A model generated the notes under the pieces. The model made no database searches. It saw only the letters and a list, made by a program, of their open reading frames with translations, and was not told where the DNA came from. Shown in pieces: positions 39,205-48,314 of a stretch of DNA of 62,802 bases. The first letter of the stretch is position 1. Each line of letters opens with the position of its first letter. Origin of the DNA: Streptomyces beigongshangae (lineage in GTDB: Bacteria > Actinomycetota > Actinomycetes > Streptomycetales > Streptomycetaceae); NCBI RefSeq assembly GCF_019710745.1, contig NZ_JAHKJW010000005.1, forward strand, positions 193,124 to 255,925, read 5' to 3'. The position numbers and the translations under genes are program-made.

Positions 39205-39240
39205 TGGGGGCCGTTGTTTCACGTGAAACAACGGCCCCCA
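39205..39240. terminator. 36-bp perfect palindrome with parS at its centre
   Basis: TGGGGGCCGTT, the parS 14-mer, then AACGGCCCCCA. It lies 12 bases after the SCO3897-like gene stop and could act as its terminator as well as a ParB site. Confidence 0.75.
39216..39229. other. parS
   Basis: Exact GTTTCACGTGAAAC at the centre of the palindrome at 39205-39240. Confidence 0.93.
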
Positions 39241-39273
39241 TACGTATGCGGCTCCTGCGCGTACGCGGCTCCT

Positions 39274-39313
39274 GCGGCGGGGCCATGTTTCACGTGAAAC
39301 ATGGCCCCGCCGC
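39274..39313. terminator. 40-bp perfect palindrome with parS at its centre
   Basis: GCGGCGGGGCCAT, the parS 14-mer, then ATGGCCCCGCCGC. It ends 6 bases before the stop codon of the CCA-adding enzyme gene and probably terminates that transcript on the minus strand. Confidence 0.75.
39287..39300. other. parS
   Basis: Exact GTTTCACGTGAAAC at the centre of the palindrome at 39274-39313; 71 bp centre to centre from the copy at 39216. Confidence 0.93.
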
Positions 39314-39319
39314 GATCTC

Positions 39320-40786
39320 TCAGTTCTGTTGCGCCCACCACTCCTTGAGCGCGGACACGGCCGCCTCATGCCCCATCGGACCGTTCTCCAGGCGCAGCTC
39401 CAGCAGGAACTTGTAGGCCTGGCCGATGGCCGGTCCGGGCCCGATGTCCAGGATCTGCATGATCTGGTTGCCGTCCAGGTCCGGCCGGATCGCGTCCAGC
39501 TCCTCCTGCTCCTGGAGCTGGGCCACACGTTCCTCCAGACCGTCGTACGCACGGGAGAGGGCGGTGGCCTTGCGCTTGTTCCGTGTCGTGCAGTCGGAGC
39601 GGGTCAGCTTGTGCAGACGGTCCAGGAGCGGACCCGCGTCACGGACGTAGCGGCGGACCGCCGAGTCCGTCCACTCCCCGGTGCCGTACCCGTGGAAGCG
39701 CAGGTGCAGCTCGACCAGGCGTGAGACGTCCTTCACCAGCTCGTTGGAGTACTTGAGCGCGGTCATCCGCTTCTTGGTCATCTTGGCGCCCACCACCTCG
39801 TGGTGGTGGAAGGAGACCCGCCCGTCGTCCTCGAACCGCCGTGTCCGCGGCTTGCCGATGTCGTGCAGCAGCGCCGCCAGCCGCAGGGTGAGGTCCGGGC
39901 CGTCCTCCTCCAGCGCCATCGCCTGCTCCAGGACGATCAGTGTGTGGTCGTACACGTCCTTGTGGCGGTGGTGCTCGTCCCGCTCCAGCCGCAGCGCGGG
40001 CAGCTCGGGCAGTACGCGGTCGGCGAGTCCCGAGTCCACGAGCAGCGTCAGCCCCTTGCGCGGGTACGCGGAGAGGATCAGCTTGTTCAGCTCGTCACGC
40101 ACACGCTCGGCCGAGACGATCTCGATGCGGCCGGCCATGGCCTTCATCGCGGCGACGACGTCCGGCGCCACCTCGAAGTCGAGCTGCGCCCCGAAGCGCG
40201 CGGCCCGCATCATCCGCAGCGGGTCGTCGGAGAAGGACGCCTCAGGGGTGCCCGGGGTCCGCAGGACCCGGGCGGCGAGGTCGTCGAGCCCGCCGTGCGG
40301 ATCGATGAACTCCTTCTCCGGAAGCGCCACGGCCATCGCGTTCACGGTGAAGTCGCGGCGTACCAGGTCTTCCTCGATGGAGTCGCCGTAGGACACCTCG
40401 GGCTTGCGGGAGGTCCGGTCGTACGCCTCCGAGCGGTACGTCGTCACCTCGATCTGGAAGCTCTGCTCGACGTCTCCGACGCGGGCGTCCTTCTGTGCTC
40501 CCACCGTGCCGAAGGCGATACCGACCTCCCACAGGGCGTCCGCCCAGGGCCGCATGATCTTCAGTACGTCCTCGGGGCGGGCGTCGGTCGTGAAGTCCAG
40601 GTCGTTGCCGAGCCGGCCGAGCAGGGCGTCCCGGACCGAGCCGCCGACGAGAGCGAGGGAGAACCCGGCCTCCTGGAAACGACGGGCGAGTTCGTCGGCG
40701 ACAGGCGACACCCGCAGCAGCTCGCTCACCGCGCGGCTCTGCACCTGGTTCAGGGCACTGGGACTGTCTTCGTTGGCGTTCGACAC
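39320..40786 (-). CDS. CCA tRNA nucleotidyltransferase
   Basis: Protein of 488 residues of the class II poly(A) polymerase/CCA-adding family. The nucleotidyltransferase motif is LVGGSVRDALLGRLGNDLDFTT (read in two parts; the two catalytic Asp are in DLDF). It continues with RRDFTVNAMA and an HD phosphohydrolase domain (LLHDIGKP). It builds or repairs the 3' CCA of tRNA. The usual label is PcnA-like; RNA polyadenylation cannot be excluded from sequence. The start is probably GTG at 40786, with a poor ribosome-binding site. Divergent from the DUF6049-MurJ-SigM cluster. Confidence 0.92.
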   Translation of the reverse strand: MSNANEDSPSALNQVQSRAVSELLRVSPVADELARRFQEAGFSLALVGGSVRDALLGRLGNDLDFTTDARPEDVLKIMRPWADALWEVGIAFGTVGAQKDARVGDVEQSFQIEVTTYRSEAYDRTSRKPEVSYGDSIEEDLVRRDFTVNAMAVALPEKEFIDPHGGLDDLAARVLRTPGTPEASFSDDPLRMMRAARFGAQLDFEVAPDVVAAMKAMAGRIEIVSAERVRDELNKLILSAYPRKGLTLLVDSGLADRVLPELPALRLERDEHHRHKDVYDHTLIVLEQAMALEEDGPDLTLRLAALLHDIGKPRTRRFEDDGRVSFHHHEVVGAKMTKKRMTALKYSNELVKDVSRLVELHLRFHGYGTGEWTDSAVRRYVRDAGPLLDRLHKLTRSDCTTRNKRKATALSRAYDGLEERVAQLQEQEELDAIRPDLDGNQIMQILDIGPGPAIGQAYKFLLELRLENGPMGHEAAVSALKEWWAQQN

Positions 40787-41018
40787 AACGCAAAAGGGTA
40801 CGTGGCCCCGGCGCCCGCAAGCGCCTACATCAAACGTGCACAGGCGCACCGCCCGCTCCGTGTGGGGACACCGCCGCAGATACGCTCACATAGAGGGACA
40901 CCGCCCCGGCCTTCCCCGATCTTGTGGAGCGGACCGCGGCACTTCCCCTCGGCGCGCATCGTTACCATGCGTGGACGCACACTCCGACGACCACTGACGA
41001 CGAGGGACGGGCGAACGC

Positions 41019-43427
41019 GTGGCCGAGGCGGCAGACTTCCAGGGGACCAGTCCCTCACCTGCCCGCCGGTGGCTGCGGCGCACGGGAGCACTGCTCGCCG
41101 GGGCGCCCCTGCTGGCCGGTGTCCTCCAGTTGCCCGCTTCTGCGTCCTCGTACGCCTCGCACACCTCGTTCGTCTCGGAGCCGAGTGCGGCTGCCGAGGT
41201 CAGCGGCTCCCGTACGGTCGACGTCTTCCTGGACACGCTGAGCCCCCGCGTCCCCTCCGGGGGTGACACGCTCACCGTCTCGGGCCGGATCGTCAACGAG
41301 GGCAAGCGGGCGGTCACCGGCGCGCACGTCGGTCTGCGGGTGGGCCCGACGCTGGCCGGCCGCTCGGCGATCGACGACGCGGCGAAGAGCAACCCGTACG
41401 CGGGCACGGAGGTCGGCGGCAAGTACGTGGCGAAGTTCGCGAGGCTGGCGCCGGGCGTGCCCCGGACGTTCAGCATCTCCGTACCCGTCGACGAACTGGA
41501 CCTCGGTTCCGACGGCGTCTACCAGCTCGGTGTCACGCTCACCGGCCGGACCGCCGCCGCGCCGTACGACCAGATCCTCGGTATCGAGCGGACCTTCCTG
41601 CCGTGGCAGCCGGAGCCCGCGGACACGAAGAGCAGGACGACATACCTCTGGCCGCTGATCTCGACCTCGACCATGATGGCCGAGACGGGATCGAACGAGC
41701 AGCAGACCCCGGTCTTCGCGGACGACGCGGCCCTGGCCGCCGAGCTGTCCCCCGGCGGCCGTCTGCAGCAGCTCCTCAGCCTCGGCAAGGACCTCGACAT
41801 CACCTGGGTCGTCGACCCGGACCTGCTGGCCTCCGTCGACGCGATGACACGCAGCTACCGCGTCCAGGTGGACGGCTCCACCAGGACGACCACCGCCGGC
41901 ACGCACCAGGCAGTGGCCAAGCAGTGGCTCGGCGAACTGGAGAAGGCGGTCGAGGGCGAGGAGGTCGTCGCCCTTCCCTTCGCCGACCCGGACCTGGCGT
42001 CCCTGGCCCACAAGGGCACGTCCGTCACCGGGTCGCTGAGCCATCTCAAGGACGCCACCGCCGTGGCGGCCATCGCCGTGGAGTCGATCCTCCATGTGAC
42101 CCCCAGCACGGACTACGCGTGGCCGGTGAACGGCGCGATCGATCCGTCGATCGTCAAGGTCGCGACCTCGGCCGGCGCCGACACCGTGCTCACCCGCAGC
42201 GACAGCCTCAAGGAGACCGGCGCTCTGCCGTACACGCCCTCGGCGGCCCGGCCGATCGGCGGCGGCATCACCGCGGTGGTCGCGGACGCCCGGCTGTCGA
42301 CGGCGTTCCAGGGCGACATGACGGTGGGCGGCAACTCCACCCTCGCGGTGCAGAGGTTCCTCGCCCAGAGCCTGATGCTCACCCGTCAGGCTCCGGACAA
42401 GCAGCGCAGCATCGTGGTCGCCCCACAGCGCATGCCGACCGCCAGCCAGGCCCAGACGATGGCGCAGGCGCTGACGGAGCTGCAGGACGGAAACTGGTCG
42501 CAGCCCGCCGAGCTCTCCGCGGCCACCAAGGCCGAACCGGACGCCGGCGCCACCACCCGGGTCCCGCCCGCGTCCGTGTACCCCCCCTCGCTGAGCAAGC
42601 AGGAGCTGCCGAAGTCGGCCTTCGTGAAGATCGAGGGCACACAGAGCAAGCTCGACAGCTTCCAGGTGATCCTCGCGGACAAGTCCCGCGTGGTCACGCC
42701 CTTCGGCCGGGCCATGGACCGGTCGATGTCGACCTCCTGGCGCGGCCGGGACGTCGAGGCGGCGGCCTACCGCGACGGGGTGGACCAGTACCTCGTCAGA
42801 CTCACCGGGAGCGTCGGGCTGATCGACAAGTCGGAGGCGAAGCTCTCGGGCCGCAGCGCCACGATCCCGGTCACCGTGCAGAACAACCTCGTCCAGGGTG
42901 TCGACCACCTGGTGCTGCGTCTGACGTCCTCCCAGCCGAGCCGTCTCAGCATCGGGGACGGCGCCTTCCAGGAGCAACCGGTCGCGGTGTCGGGCGGGCA
43001 CAGCGAGTCGGTGAAGTTCACCACCAACGCCCATGTCAACGGCCGGGTCGGGGTCATCGCCCAGCTGTACACCCAGGACGGCAGGGCGTACGGGACCCCG
43101 GTCACCTTCGACGTGCGGGTGACCGAGATCACCGCCACGGTGATGCTGGTCATCGCCGGCGGTGTCCTGCTGCTCGTGCTCGCCGGCTTCCGGATGTACA
43201 CACAGCGCAAGCGGGAGGCCGCCCGGCAGGCCGCGCAGGAAGCGGAGAACGCTCCCGCGGACGACGGGGCGGAGCACGCTCCCGCCGACGGCGCGGAGGA
43301 CGGTCGTGAGAAGGCGCCCGTCGCCGGAACGAACGCGCACGGCCCGGAGCAGCCGAGTGGACCTTCACCGGACACCGCACCGCAAATCGCCGACCCGTCC
43401 GGCACGGGTGAGAGAGTGGACCGTTGA
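41019..43427 (+). CDS. DUF6049-family secreted, membrane-anchored protein
   Basis: Large protein of 802 residues. A signal-peptide-like N-terminus (RRWLRRTGALLAGAPLLAGVL, cleavage probably near ASA-SS) leads to an extracellular region of about 650 residues, with a beta-sandwich-like start (VDVFLDTLSPRVPSGGDTLTV). A single transmembrane helix at about 707-730 and a basic, then acidic cytoplasmic tail follow. Start GTG at 41019. First gene of an apparent operon with MurJ (46-base gap), the pseudokinase and probably SigM. Function unknown; conserved placement suggests a role with the lipid II flippase. Confidence 0.85.
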   Translation: MAEAADFQGTSPSPARRWLRRTGALLAGAPLLAGVLQLPASASSYASHTSFVSEPSAAAEVSGSRTVDVFLDTLSPRVPSGGDTLTVSGRIVNEGKRAVTGAHVGLRVGPTLAGRSAIDDAAKSNPYAGTEVGGKYVAKFARLAPGVPRTFSISVPVDELDLGSDGVYQLGVTLTGRTAAAPYDQILGIERTFLPWQPEPADTKSRTTYLWPLISTSTMMAETGSNEQQTPVFADDAALAAELSPGGRLQQLLSLGKDLDITWVVDPDLLASVDAMTRSYRVQVDGSTRTTTAGTHQAVAKQWLGELEKAVEGEEVVALPFADPDLASLAHKGTSVTGSLSHLKDATAVAAIAVESILHVTPSTDYAWPVNGAIDPSIVKVATSAGADTVLTRSDSLKETGALPYTPSAARPIGGGITAVVADARLSTAFQGDMTVGGNSTLAVQRFLAQSLMLTRQAPDKQRSIVVAPQRMPTASQAQTMAQALTELQDGNWSQPAELSAATKAEPDAGATTRVPPASVYPPSLSKQELPKSAFVKIEGTQSKLDSFQVILADKSRVVTPFGRAMDRSMSTSWRGRDVEAAAYRDGVDQYLVRLTGSVGLIDKSEAKLSGRSATIPVTVQNNLVQGVDHLVLRLTSSQPSRLSIGDGAFQEQPVAVSGGHSESVKFTTNAHVNGRVGVIAQLYTQDGRAYGTPVTFDVRVTEITATVMLVIAGGVLLLVLAGFRMYTQRKREAARQAAQEAENAPADDGAEHAPADGAEDGREKAPVAGTNAHGPEQPSGPSPDTAPQIADPSGTGERVDR

Positions 43428-43473
43428 GCGATGTCGTGGCCGGTGGGCCCGGGGACGATGAGGTGGGGTAACC

Positions 43474-45732
43474 ATGAACGCGCCGTACGACGGTGACCGC
43501 GGTCAGGGCGCGGGGGGCTCCGGCTACCCCGACGACCCGCCGCAGGGCCCGCCGGGTCCGGGCGAGGTGCCCCAGCAGCAGCCCGCGGCCGAGGGGTACT
43601 TCCAGGACGCCTACGCCCAGGATCCCTACCGGGCGCAGGACCTGTCCGCGCAGGATCCCGTCACCGAGGCCCTCTACGACCGTGCCGCGCATCCCCCGCC
43701 GCCGCCCGGCTCGTACCAGCCGCAGCAGCCGCTCTACGGCCAGCCGCCGCAGTCTCCGTACGCGCCCGACCCCCGGGTGTGGGCGCAGACGCCGGCGCCC
43801 GAGCCGGAGGCTCCCACCCAGTACCTGCCGTACGGGGACGACCCCCGGACGACGCAGTTCGTGGGGGTGGACGACCTGATGACCGGGGCCGGCGAGCAGC
43901 GCCACGAGCCGGACGCCTTCGCCCATCTCTTCCGCGACCAGCAGCAGGGCGGCGTCCGTCCGCCGGCCGGGCCGCCCGTCATGCCCTCCCCGGCGGCGGG
44001 ACCGGCTCCGGCCGCCGCGGGCCCTGCGGCGCACGCGCCCGCACCTGCGTCCGCTTCCAGCCCTGCTGTGGCTCCGGCTCCGGCTCCGGCGAAAAAGTCC
44101 GGGGGCCGTGCGTCGAGCCTGCTGAAGTCGAGTGCGGTGATGGCGGCCGGGACCATGGTCTCCCGTCTCACCGGCTTCATCCGCTCCGCGCTGATCGTCG
44201 CGGCCCTGGGCGTCAGCCTCCTCGGCGACACCTTCCAGGTCGCGTACCAGCTGCCGACGATGATCTACATCCTGACCGTCGGCGGCGGCCTCAACTCCGT
44301 CTTCGTACCGCAGCTGGTACGGGCCATGAAGGAGGACGAGGACGGCGGCGAGGCCTACGCCAACCGGCTGCTGACCCTCGTCGTCGTGGTCCTCGGCGCC
44401 CTCACCGCCCTGGCGGTGTTCGCCGCGCCCCTGCTGGTCCACGCGCTGTCGGCGCCTGTCGCGAGCGACGCGGCGGCCAGTGACGTGGGCGTCACCTTCG
44501 CCCGCTACTTCCTGCCCACGATCTTCTTCATGGGCATCCACGTGGTGATGGGCCAGATCCTCAACGCGCGCGGCAAGTTCGGCGCGATGATGTGGACCCC
44601 GGTCCTCAACAACATCGTCATCATCGTGACGCTGGGGCTGTTCATCTTCGTCTACGGCACCGCGAGCAGCTCCGGCATGAAGGTGTCGACCATCCCGCCG
44701 GAGGGCGAGCGGCTGCTCGGCATCGGCGTCCTGCTCGGCCTCGTCGTCCAGGCCCTCGCGATGATCCCGTACCTCCGTGAGACCGGCTTCCGGCTGCGGC
44801 TGCGCTTCGACTGGAAGGGCCACGGACTCGGCAAGGCGGCGATGCTCGCCAAGTGGACCGTGCTCTTCGTGCTCGCCAACCAGGCGGGCGCGATCGTCGT
44901 GAGCCAGCTGTCCACCGCGGCGACCAAGGACTCGCCGGTCGGTGGCGTCGGCTTCGCCGCCTACGCCAACGCGCAGCTCATCTGGGGTCTGCCGCAGGCC
45001 ATCATCACGGTCTCCCTGATGGCCGCCCTGCTGCCGCGGCTCGCGCGCTCGGCCCACGAGGGCGACAGCGGAGCCGTCCGGGACGACATCAGCCAGGGCC
45101 TGCGCACGACGGCCGTCGCGATCGTGCCGATCTCCTTCGGCTTCGTCGCCCTCGGCGTCCCGATGTGCACGCTGATGTTCGGCGCCTCCGGGATCAGCGA
45201 GGCGACGAACATGGGCTACATGCTGATGGCCTTCGGCCTGGGCCTGATCCCGTACTCCGTGCAGTACGTCGTGCTGCGTGCCTTCTACGCGTACGAAGAC
45301 ACCCGCACCCCCTTCTACAACACGGTCATCGTGGCCGTCGTCAACGCCGGTGCCTCCGCGCTCTGCTTCCTCCTGCTCCCCCCGCGCTGGGCGGTCGCGG
45401 GCATGGCCGCCTCGTACGGTCTCGCCTACGCCATCGGGGTCGGGGTCGCGTGGAGCCGGCTGAGCCGGCGGCTGGGCGGCGACCTGGACGGCGGTCGCGT
45501 CCTGCGCACGTACGCACGGCTCGCGATCGCGGCGGTACCGGCCGCGCTGCTCGCCGGCGCGGCCTGCTACGGAATCAGCGACACGCTGGGACAGGGTGTC
45601 GTCGGCTCGTCGGCCGCCCTGCTCGGCGGTGGCGTCGTACTGCTCGGTGTCTTCTTCGTCGCGGCGCGGCGGATGCGCATCGAGGAACTGAACGGAATGG
45701 TCGGCATGGTCCGCGGGCGCCTTGGGCGTTGA
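43474..45732 (+). CDS. murJ: MurJ-family lipid II flippase
   Basis: Protein of 752 residues. A Pro/Gln/Tyr-rich cytoplasmic tail of about 205 residues leads into a MATE/MOP-fold membrane domain of about 14 helices, starting VMAAGTMVSRLTGFIRSALI and including GQILNARGKFGAMMWTPVLNN (read as two parts). MurJ moves the peptidoglycan precursor lipid II across the membrane. GAGGTGGGG precedes the ATG. The long disordered N-terminus is a feature of actinobacterial MviN proteins and a possible partner-binding site. Its end overlaps the possible upstream starts of the pseudokinase gene. Confidence 0.94.
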   Translation: MNAPYDGDRGQGAGGSGYPDDPPQGPPGPGEVPQQQPAAEGYFQDAYAQDPYRAQDLSAQDPVTEALYDRAAHPPPPPGSYQPQQPLYGQPPQSPYAPDPRVWAQTPAPEPEAPTQYLPYGDDPRTTQFVGVDDLMTGAGEQRHEPDAFAHLFRDQQQGGVRPPAGPPVMPSPAAGPAPAAAGPAAHAPAPASASSPAVAPAPAPAKKSGGRASSLLKSSAVMAAGTMVSRLTGFIRSALIVAALGVSLLGDTFQVAYQLPTMIYILTVGGGLNSVFVPQLVRAMKEDEDGGEAYANRLLTLVVVVLGALTALAVFAAPLLVHALSAPVASDAAASDVGVTFARYFLPTIFFMGIHVVMGQILNARGKFGAMMWTPVLNNIVIIVTLGLFIFVYGTASSSGMKVSTIPPEGERLLGIGVLLGLVVQALAMIPYLRETGFRLRLRFDWKGHGLGKAAMLAKWTVLFVLANQAGAIVVSQLSTAATKDSPVGGVGFAAYANAQLIWGLPQAIITVSLMAALLPRLARSAHEGDSGAVRDDISQGLRTTAVAIVPISFGFVALGVPMCTLMFGASGISEATNMGYMLMAFGLGLIPYSVQYVVLRAFYAYEDTRTPFYNTVIVAVVNAGASALCFLLLPPRWAVAGMAASYGLAYAIGVGVAWSRLSRRLGGDLDGGRVLRTYARLAIAAVPAALLAGAACYGISDTLGQGVVGSSAALLGGGVVLLGVFFVAARRMRIEELNGMVGMVRGRLGR

Positions 45733-45850
45733 CAGCGGGACAGGCGCACAACCATCGTCCGCGACCACGTGTCGTGCAGAGGGACGGACTGTGGGCACAA
45801 TTGGCTTTGGCGTCGGACAGGGCGCAATGGATGGGGAGGCAGGAGCGACG

Positions 45851-47578
45851 GTGGCGGAACGGAGCACGGCTGCCGTCGACGTGGCAGACACCAGCGGTGA
45901 CGAACCGCTGACCGCGAAGGCGGACCAGTCCACGGCCGACGGGGTGGCCCAGAACCGGGAGCGGGACACGGACAGCTCGAAGAGCGAAGAGGGACAGGGG
46001 AGCGCCGGGCACAAGAGCCCCGGCAGGACTTCACCGCCCGAACTGCACAGCGGTCACAAGCTCGCCAGGCGCTACCGCCTGGAGGAGTGCGTCACCCGTC
46101 TGGACGGCTTCAGCAGCTGGCGTGCGGTGGACGAGAAACTCCGTCGTGCCGTCGGTGTGCACCTGCTGCCCGCCGATCACCCGCGAGCGCGTTCCGTCCT
46201 GGCGGCCGCCCGTTCGTCCGCCCTGCTCGGTGATCCCCGGTTCGTCCAGGTCCTGGACGCGGTCGAGGAGAACGACCTCGTCTACGTGGTGCACGAATGG
46301 CTGCCGGACGCCACGGAGTTGACGACGCTTCTGGCCTCCGGACCGCTGGAGGTGCACGAGGCGTACCAGCTGGTCTGCCAGGTCGCGCAGGCGATGGCCG
46401 CCGCGCATCGCGAAGGGCTGGCCCATCTGAAGCTGACCCCGGGCGCCGTGCTGCGCACCTCGTCCGGGCAGTGGCGCATCCGGGGTCTCGCCGTGAACGC
46501 CGCGCTGCGCGGCGTCACTTCGGACACCCCTCAGCGCACGGACACGGAGGCGATCGGCGCGCTGCTGTACGCCGCGCTCACCCAGCGCTGGCCCTACGAG
46601 GACGACGCTTACGGGCTCTCGGGGCTGCCCAAGGACGTCGGGCTCATCCCGCCGGACCAGGTACGGGCAGGTGTGCACCGCGGTCTGTCGGAACTCGCGA
46701 TGCGCGCACTCGTCAACGACGGCGCGACCGCGTCCCGGCAGGAATCTCCGTGCACCACTCCGGAGGAACTGGTGAAGGCGGTCGGCGAGATGCCGCGCAT
46801 CAGGCCGCCCGAGCCGACGTTCACCGCACTGCCCGAGTACCAGCGCACGACGTACCAGCAGGGCAGCTACGGCCGCCCGTCGCCGCACCCGGGCGGTACC
46901 CAGGTGATGGCGGCGCCGCCGCCCCCGCTGCAGACCCGTACCGGCAAAGCCCTCAAGTGGGCCGTGTCCGCTCTGCTCATCGCCGCACTGGGTCTCGGCA
47001 GCTGGCAGCTCGCGGACGCGCTCATGGAGCACGAGAAGCCCGACGAGACGGGCAACACCCGGACGACGGACGAGAACGACAAGAACGGCATCGGGACGAG
47101 GCCGGCCAGGACGCTCAGCATCGCGGGTGCCGCGGAGTATGTCGCGAAGGGCTCGGCCCAGGCACCGGAAGACGTCGCCAAGACCTATGACGGCGACGGC
47201 TCGACGTACTGGCGGAGCAAGAGCTTCGTGGACGGTCCGGTGATGGACCCCTCCTTCAAGCCCGGGGTCGGCATCGTCTACGACCTCGGTTCGGAACAGA
47301 GGATCACGACCGCCTCGATAGGACTCGGCTTCGCCGGGGACCACACGACGGTCACCCTGTACGCGACGGACTCGCTGAATTCCTCGACGGCACTGAGCTC
47401 CATGCAGAAGCTCGGAACCCTGACGACGAACGGCACCACCGCCATGGTGAAGGCCGACAAGAAAGTGAAGACCCGGTACGTGCTCGTATGGTTCACTGCG
47501 CTGCCGTACGCACCCGGCGACCAGTTCAGCGACGCCGGTCACAAGCAGGCGATCACCAACGTGAAGTTCACCGGCTGA
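45851..47578 (+). CDS. membrane-anchored pseudokinase with extracellular discoidin-like domain
   Basis: Protein of 575 residues. A disordered N-terminus (1 to about 70) is followed by a kinase-like fold (about 75-310), a linker, one transmembrane helix (about 366-388) and an extracellular beta-rich domain (about 425-575; AKTYDGDGSTYWRSKSF resembles F5/8 type C modules). The catalytic HRD loop reads HLKLTPGAVL and no DFG is seen, so it is probably inactive as a kinase. In Mycobacterium an equivalent pseudokinase is fused to MviN; here it is a separate gene right after murJ. GTG at 45851 has AGGAG six bases upstream; ATG 45827 and TTG 45722 are weaker alternatives. Confidence 0.85.
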   Translation: MAERSTAAVDVADTSGDEPLTAKADQSTADGVAQNRERDTDSSKSEEGQGSAGHKSPGRTSPPELHSGHKLARRYRLEECVTRLDGFSSWRAVDEKLRRAVGVHLLPADHPRARSVLAAARSSALLGDPRFVQVLDAVEENDLVYVVHEWLPDATELTTLLASGPLEVHEAYQLVCQVAQAMAAAHREGLAHLKLTPGAVLRTSSGQWRIRGLAVNAALRGVTSDTPQRTDTEAIGALLYAALTQRWPYEDDAYGLSGLPKDVGLIPPDQVRAGVHRGLSELAMRALVNDGATASRQESPCTTPEELVKAVGEMPRIRPPEPTFTALPEYQRTTYQQGSYGRPSPHPGGTQVMAAPPPPLQTRTGKALKWAVSALLIAALGLGSWQLADALMEHEKPDETGNTRTTDENDKNGIGTRPARTLSIAGAAEYVAKGSAQAPEDVAKTYDGDGSTYWRSKSFVDGPVMDPSFKPGVGIVYDLGSEQRITTASIGLGFAGDHTTVTLYATDSLNSSTALSSMQKLGTLTTNGTTAMVKADKKVKTRYVLVWFTALPYAPGDQFSDAGHKQAITNVKFTG

Positions 47579-47603
47579 GCGGTCACCGAGGAGGAGGGGT
47601 CCG

Positions 47604-48314
47604 ATGGCGGACGGCGCCTACAGCGAAGTGAGCGACCAGGACCTCCTCACCCGTCATGTCAGGGGGGACCCCGATGCCTTCGGCGAGCTCGTACGACGCC
47701 ACCGCGACCGGCTCTGGGCGGTGGCCCTGCGGACTCTGGGCGACCGCGAGGAAGCCGCCGACGCCGTCCAGGACGCTCTCGTCTCCGCCTATCGGGCCGC
47801 CCACACCTTCCGTGGCCAGTCGGCCGTCACGACCTGGCTGCACCGGATCACGGTGAACGCCTGCCTGGACCGTGCCCGCAAGGCGGCCTCCAGGAAGACG
47901 TCCCCTGTGGACGACGCCGAACGGCTCGATCAGTTGCTGGAGCCGCACGAGTCCGCCGCCGCCCCGGCCGAGCGCAACGATCTGCACCGTGAGCTGCTGA
48001 GGGCGCTGGCCACCCTGCCCGCGGACCAGCGGGCCGCACTCGTACTGGTGGACATGCAGGGCTACCCCGTGGCGGAGGCCGCCGGCCTGCTCGATGTGCC
48101 GGTCGGCACGGTCAAGAGCCGCTGTGCCCGTGGCAGAGCCAGACTCCTTCCCCTGCTCACCCATTTGCGCACGGACGGTGGAAATGACAGAGCGGGCAAG
48201 AAGTCGAGCGGGGAAAGGAACCGTACGCAGGGGACATCCGTCCCACCCGCAGCGGGACCACACGACGGACCGAGCGATGCAACTGCTGTGAAGGGCGGAG
48301 GTGGGCGAGCGTGA
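47604..48314 (+). CDS. sigM: ECF RNA polymerase sigma factor SigM
   Basis: Extracytoplasmic-function sigma factor of 236 residues. Region 2 spans about 12-85 (DAFGELVRRHRDRLWAVALRTLGDREEAADAVQDAL in parts; FRGQSAVTTWLHRI) and region 4 about 125-180 (LPADQRAALVLVDMQGYPVAEAAGLL, VPVGTVKSRCARGRARL). A non-conserved tail of about 55 residues follows. Strong GAGGAGGAGGGG ribosome-binding site. Its stop overlaps the GTG of the anti-sigma gene, indicating translational coupling. The name follows the usual annotation of this locus. Confidence 0.92.
   Translation: MADGAYSEVSDQDLLTRHVRGDPDAFGELVRRHRDRLWAVALRTLGDREEAADAVQDALVSAYRAAHTFRGQSAVTTWLHRITVNACLDRARKAASRKTSPVDDAERLDQLLEPHESAAAPAERNDLHRELLRALATLPADQRAALVLVDMQGYPVAEAAGLLDVPVGTVKSRCARGRARLLPLLTHLRTDGGNDRAGKKSSGERNRTQGTSVPPAAGPHDGPSDATAVKGGGGRA

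Noticed and set aside
43150..46014. 954-codon minus-strand open frame opposite murJ
   Set aside because: Shadow of murJ and the pseudokinase gene; the product is Arg/Asp/His-rich nonsense with no domain.
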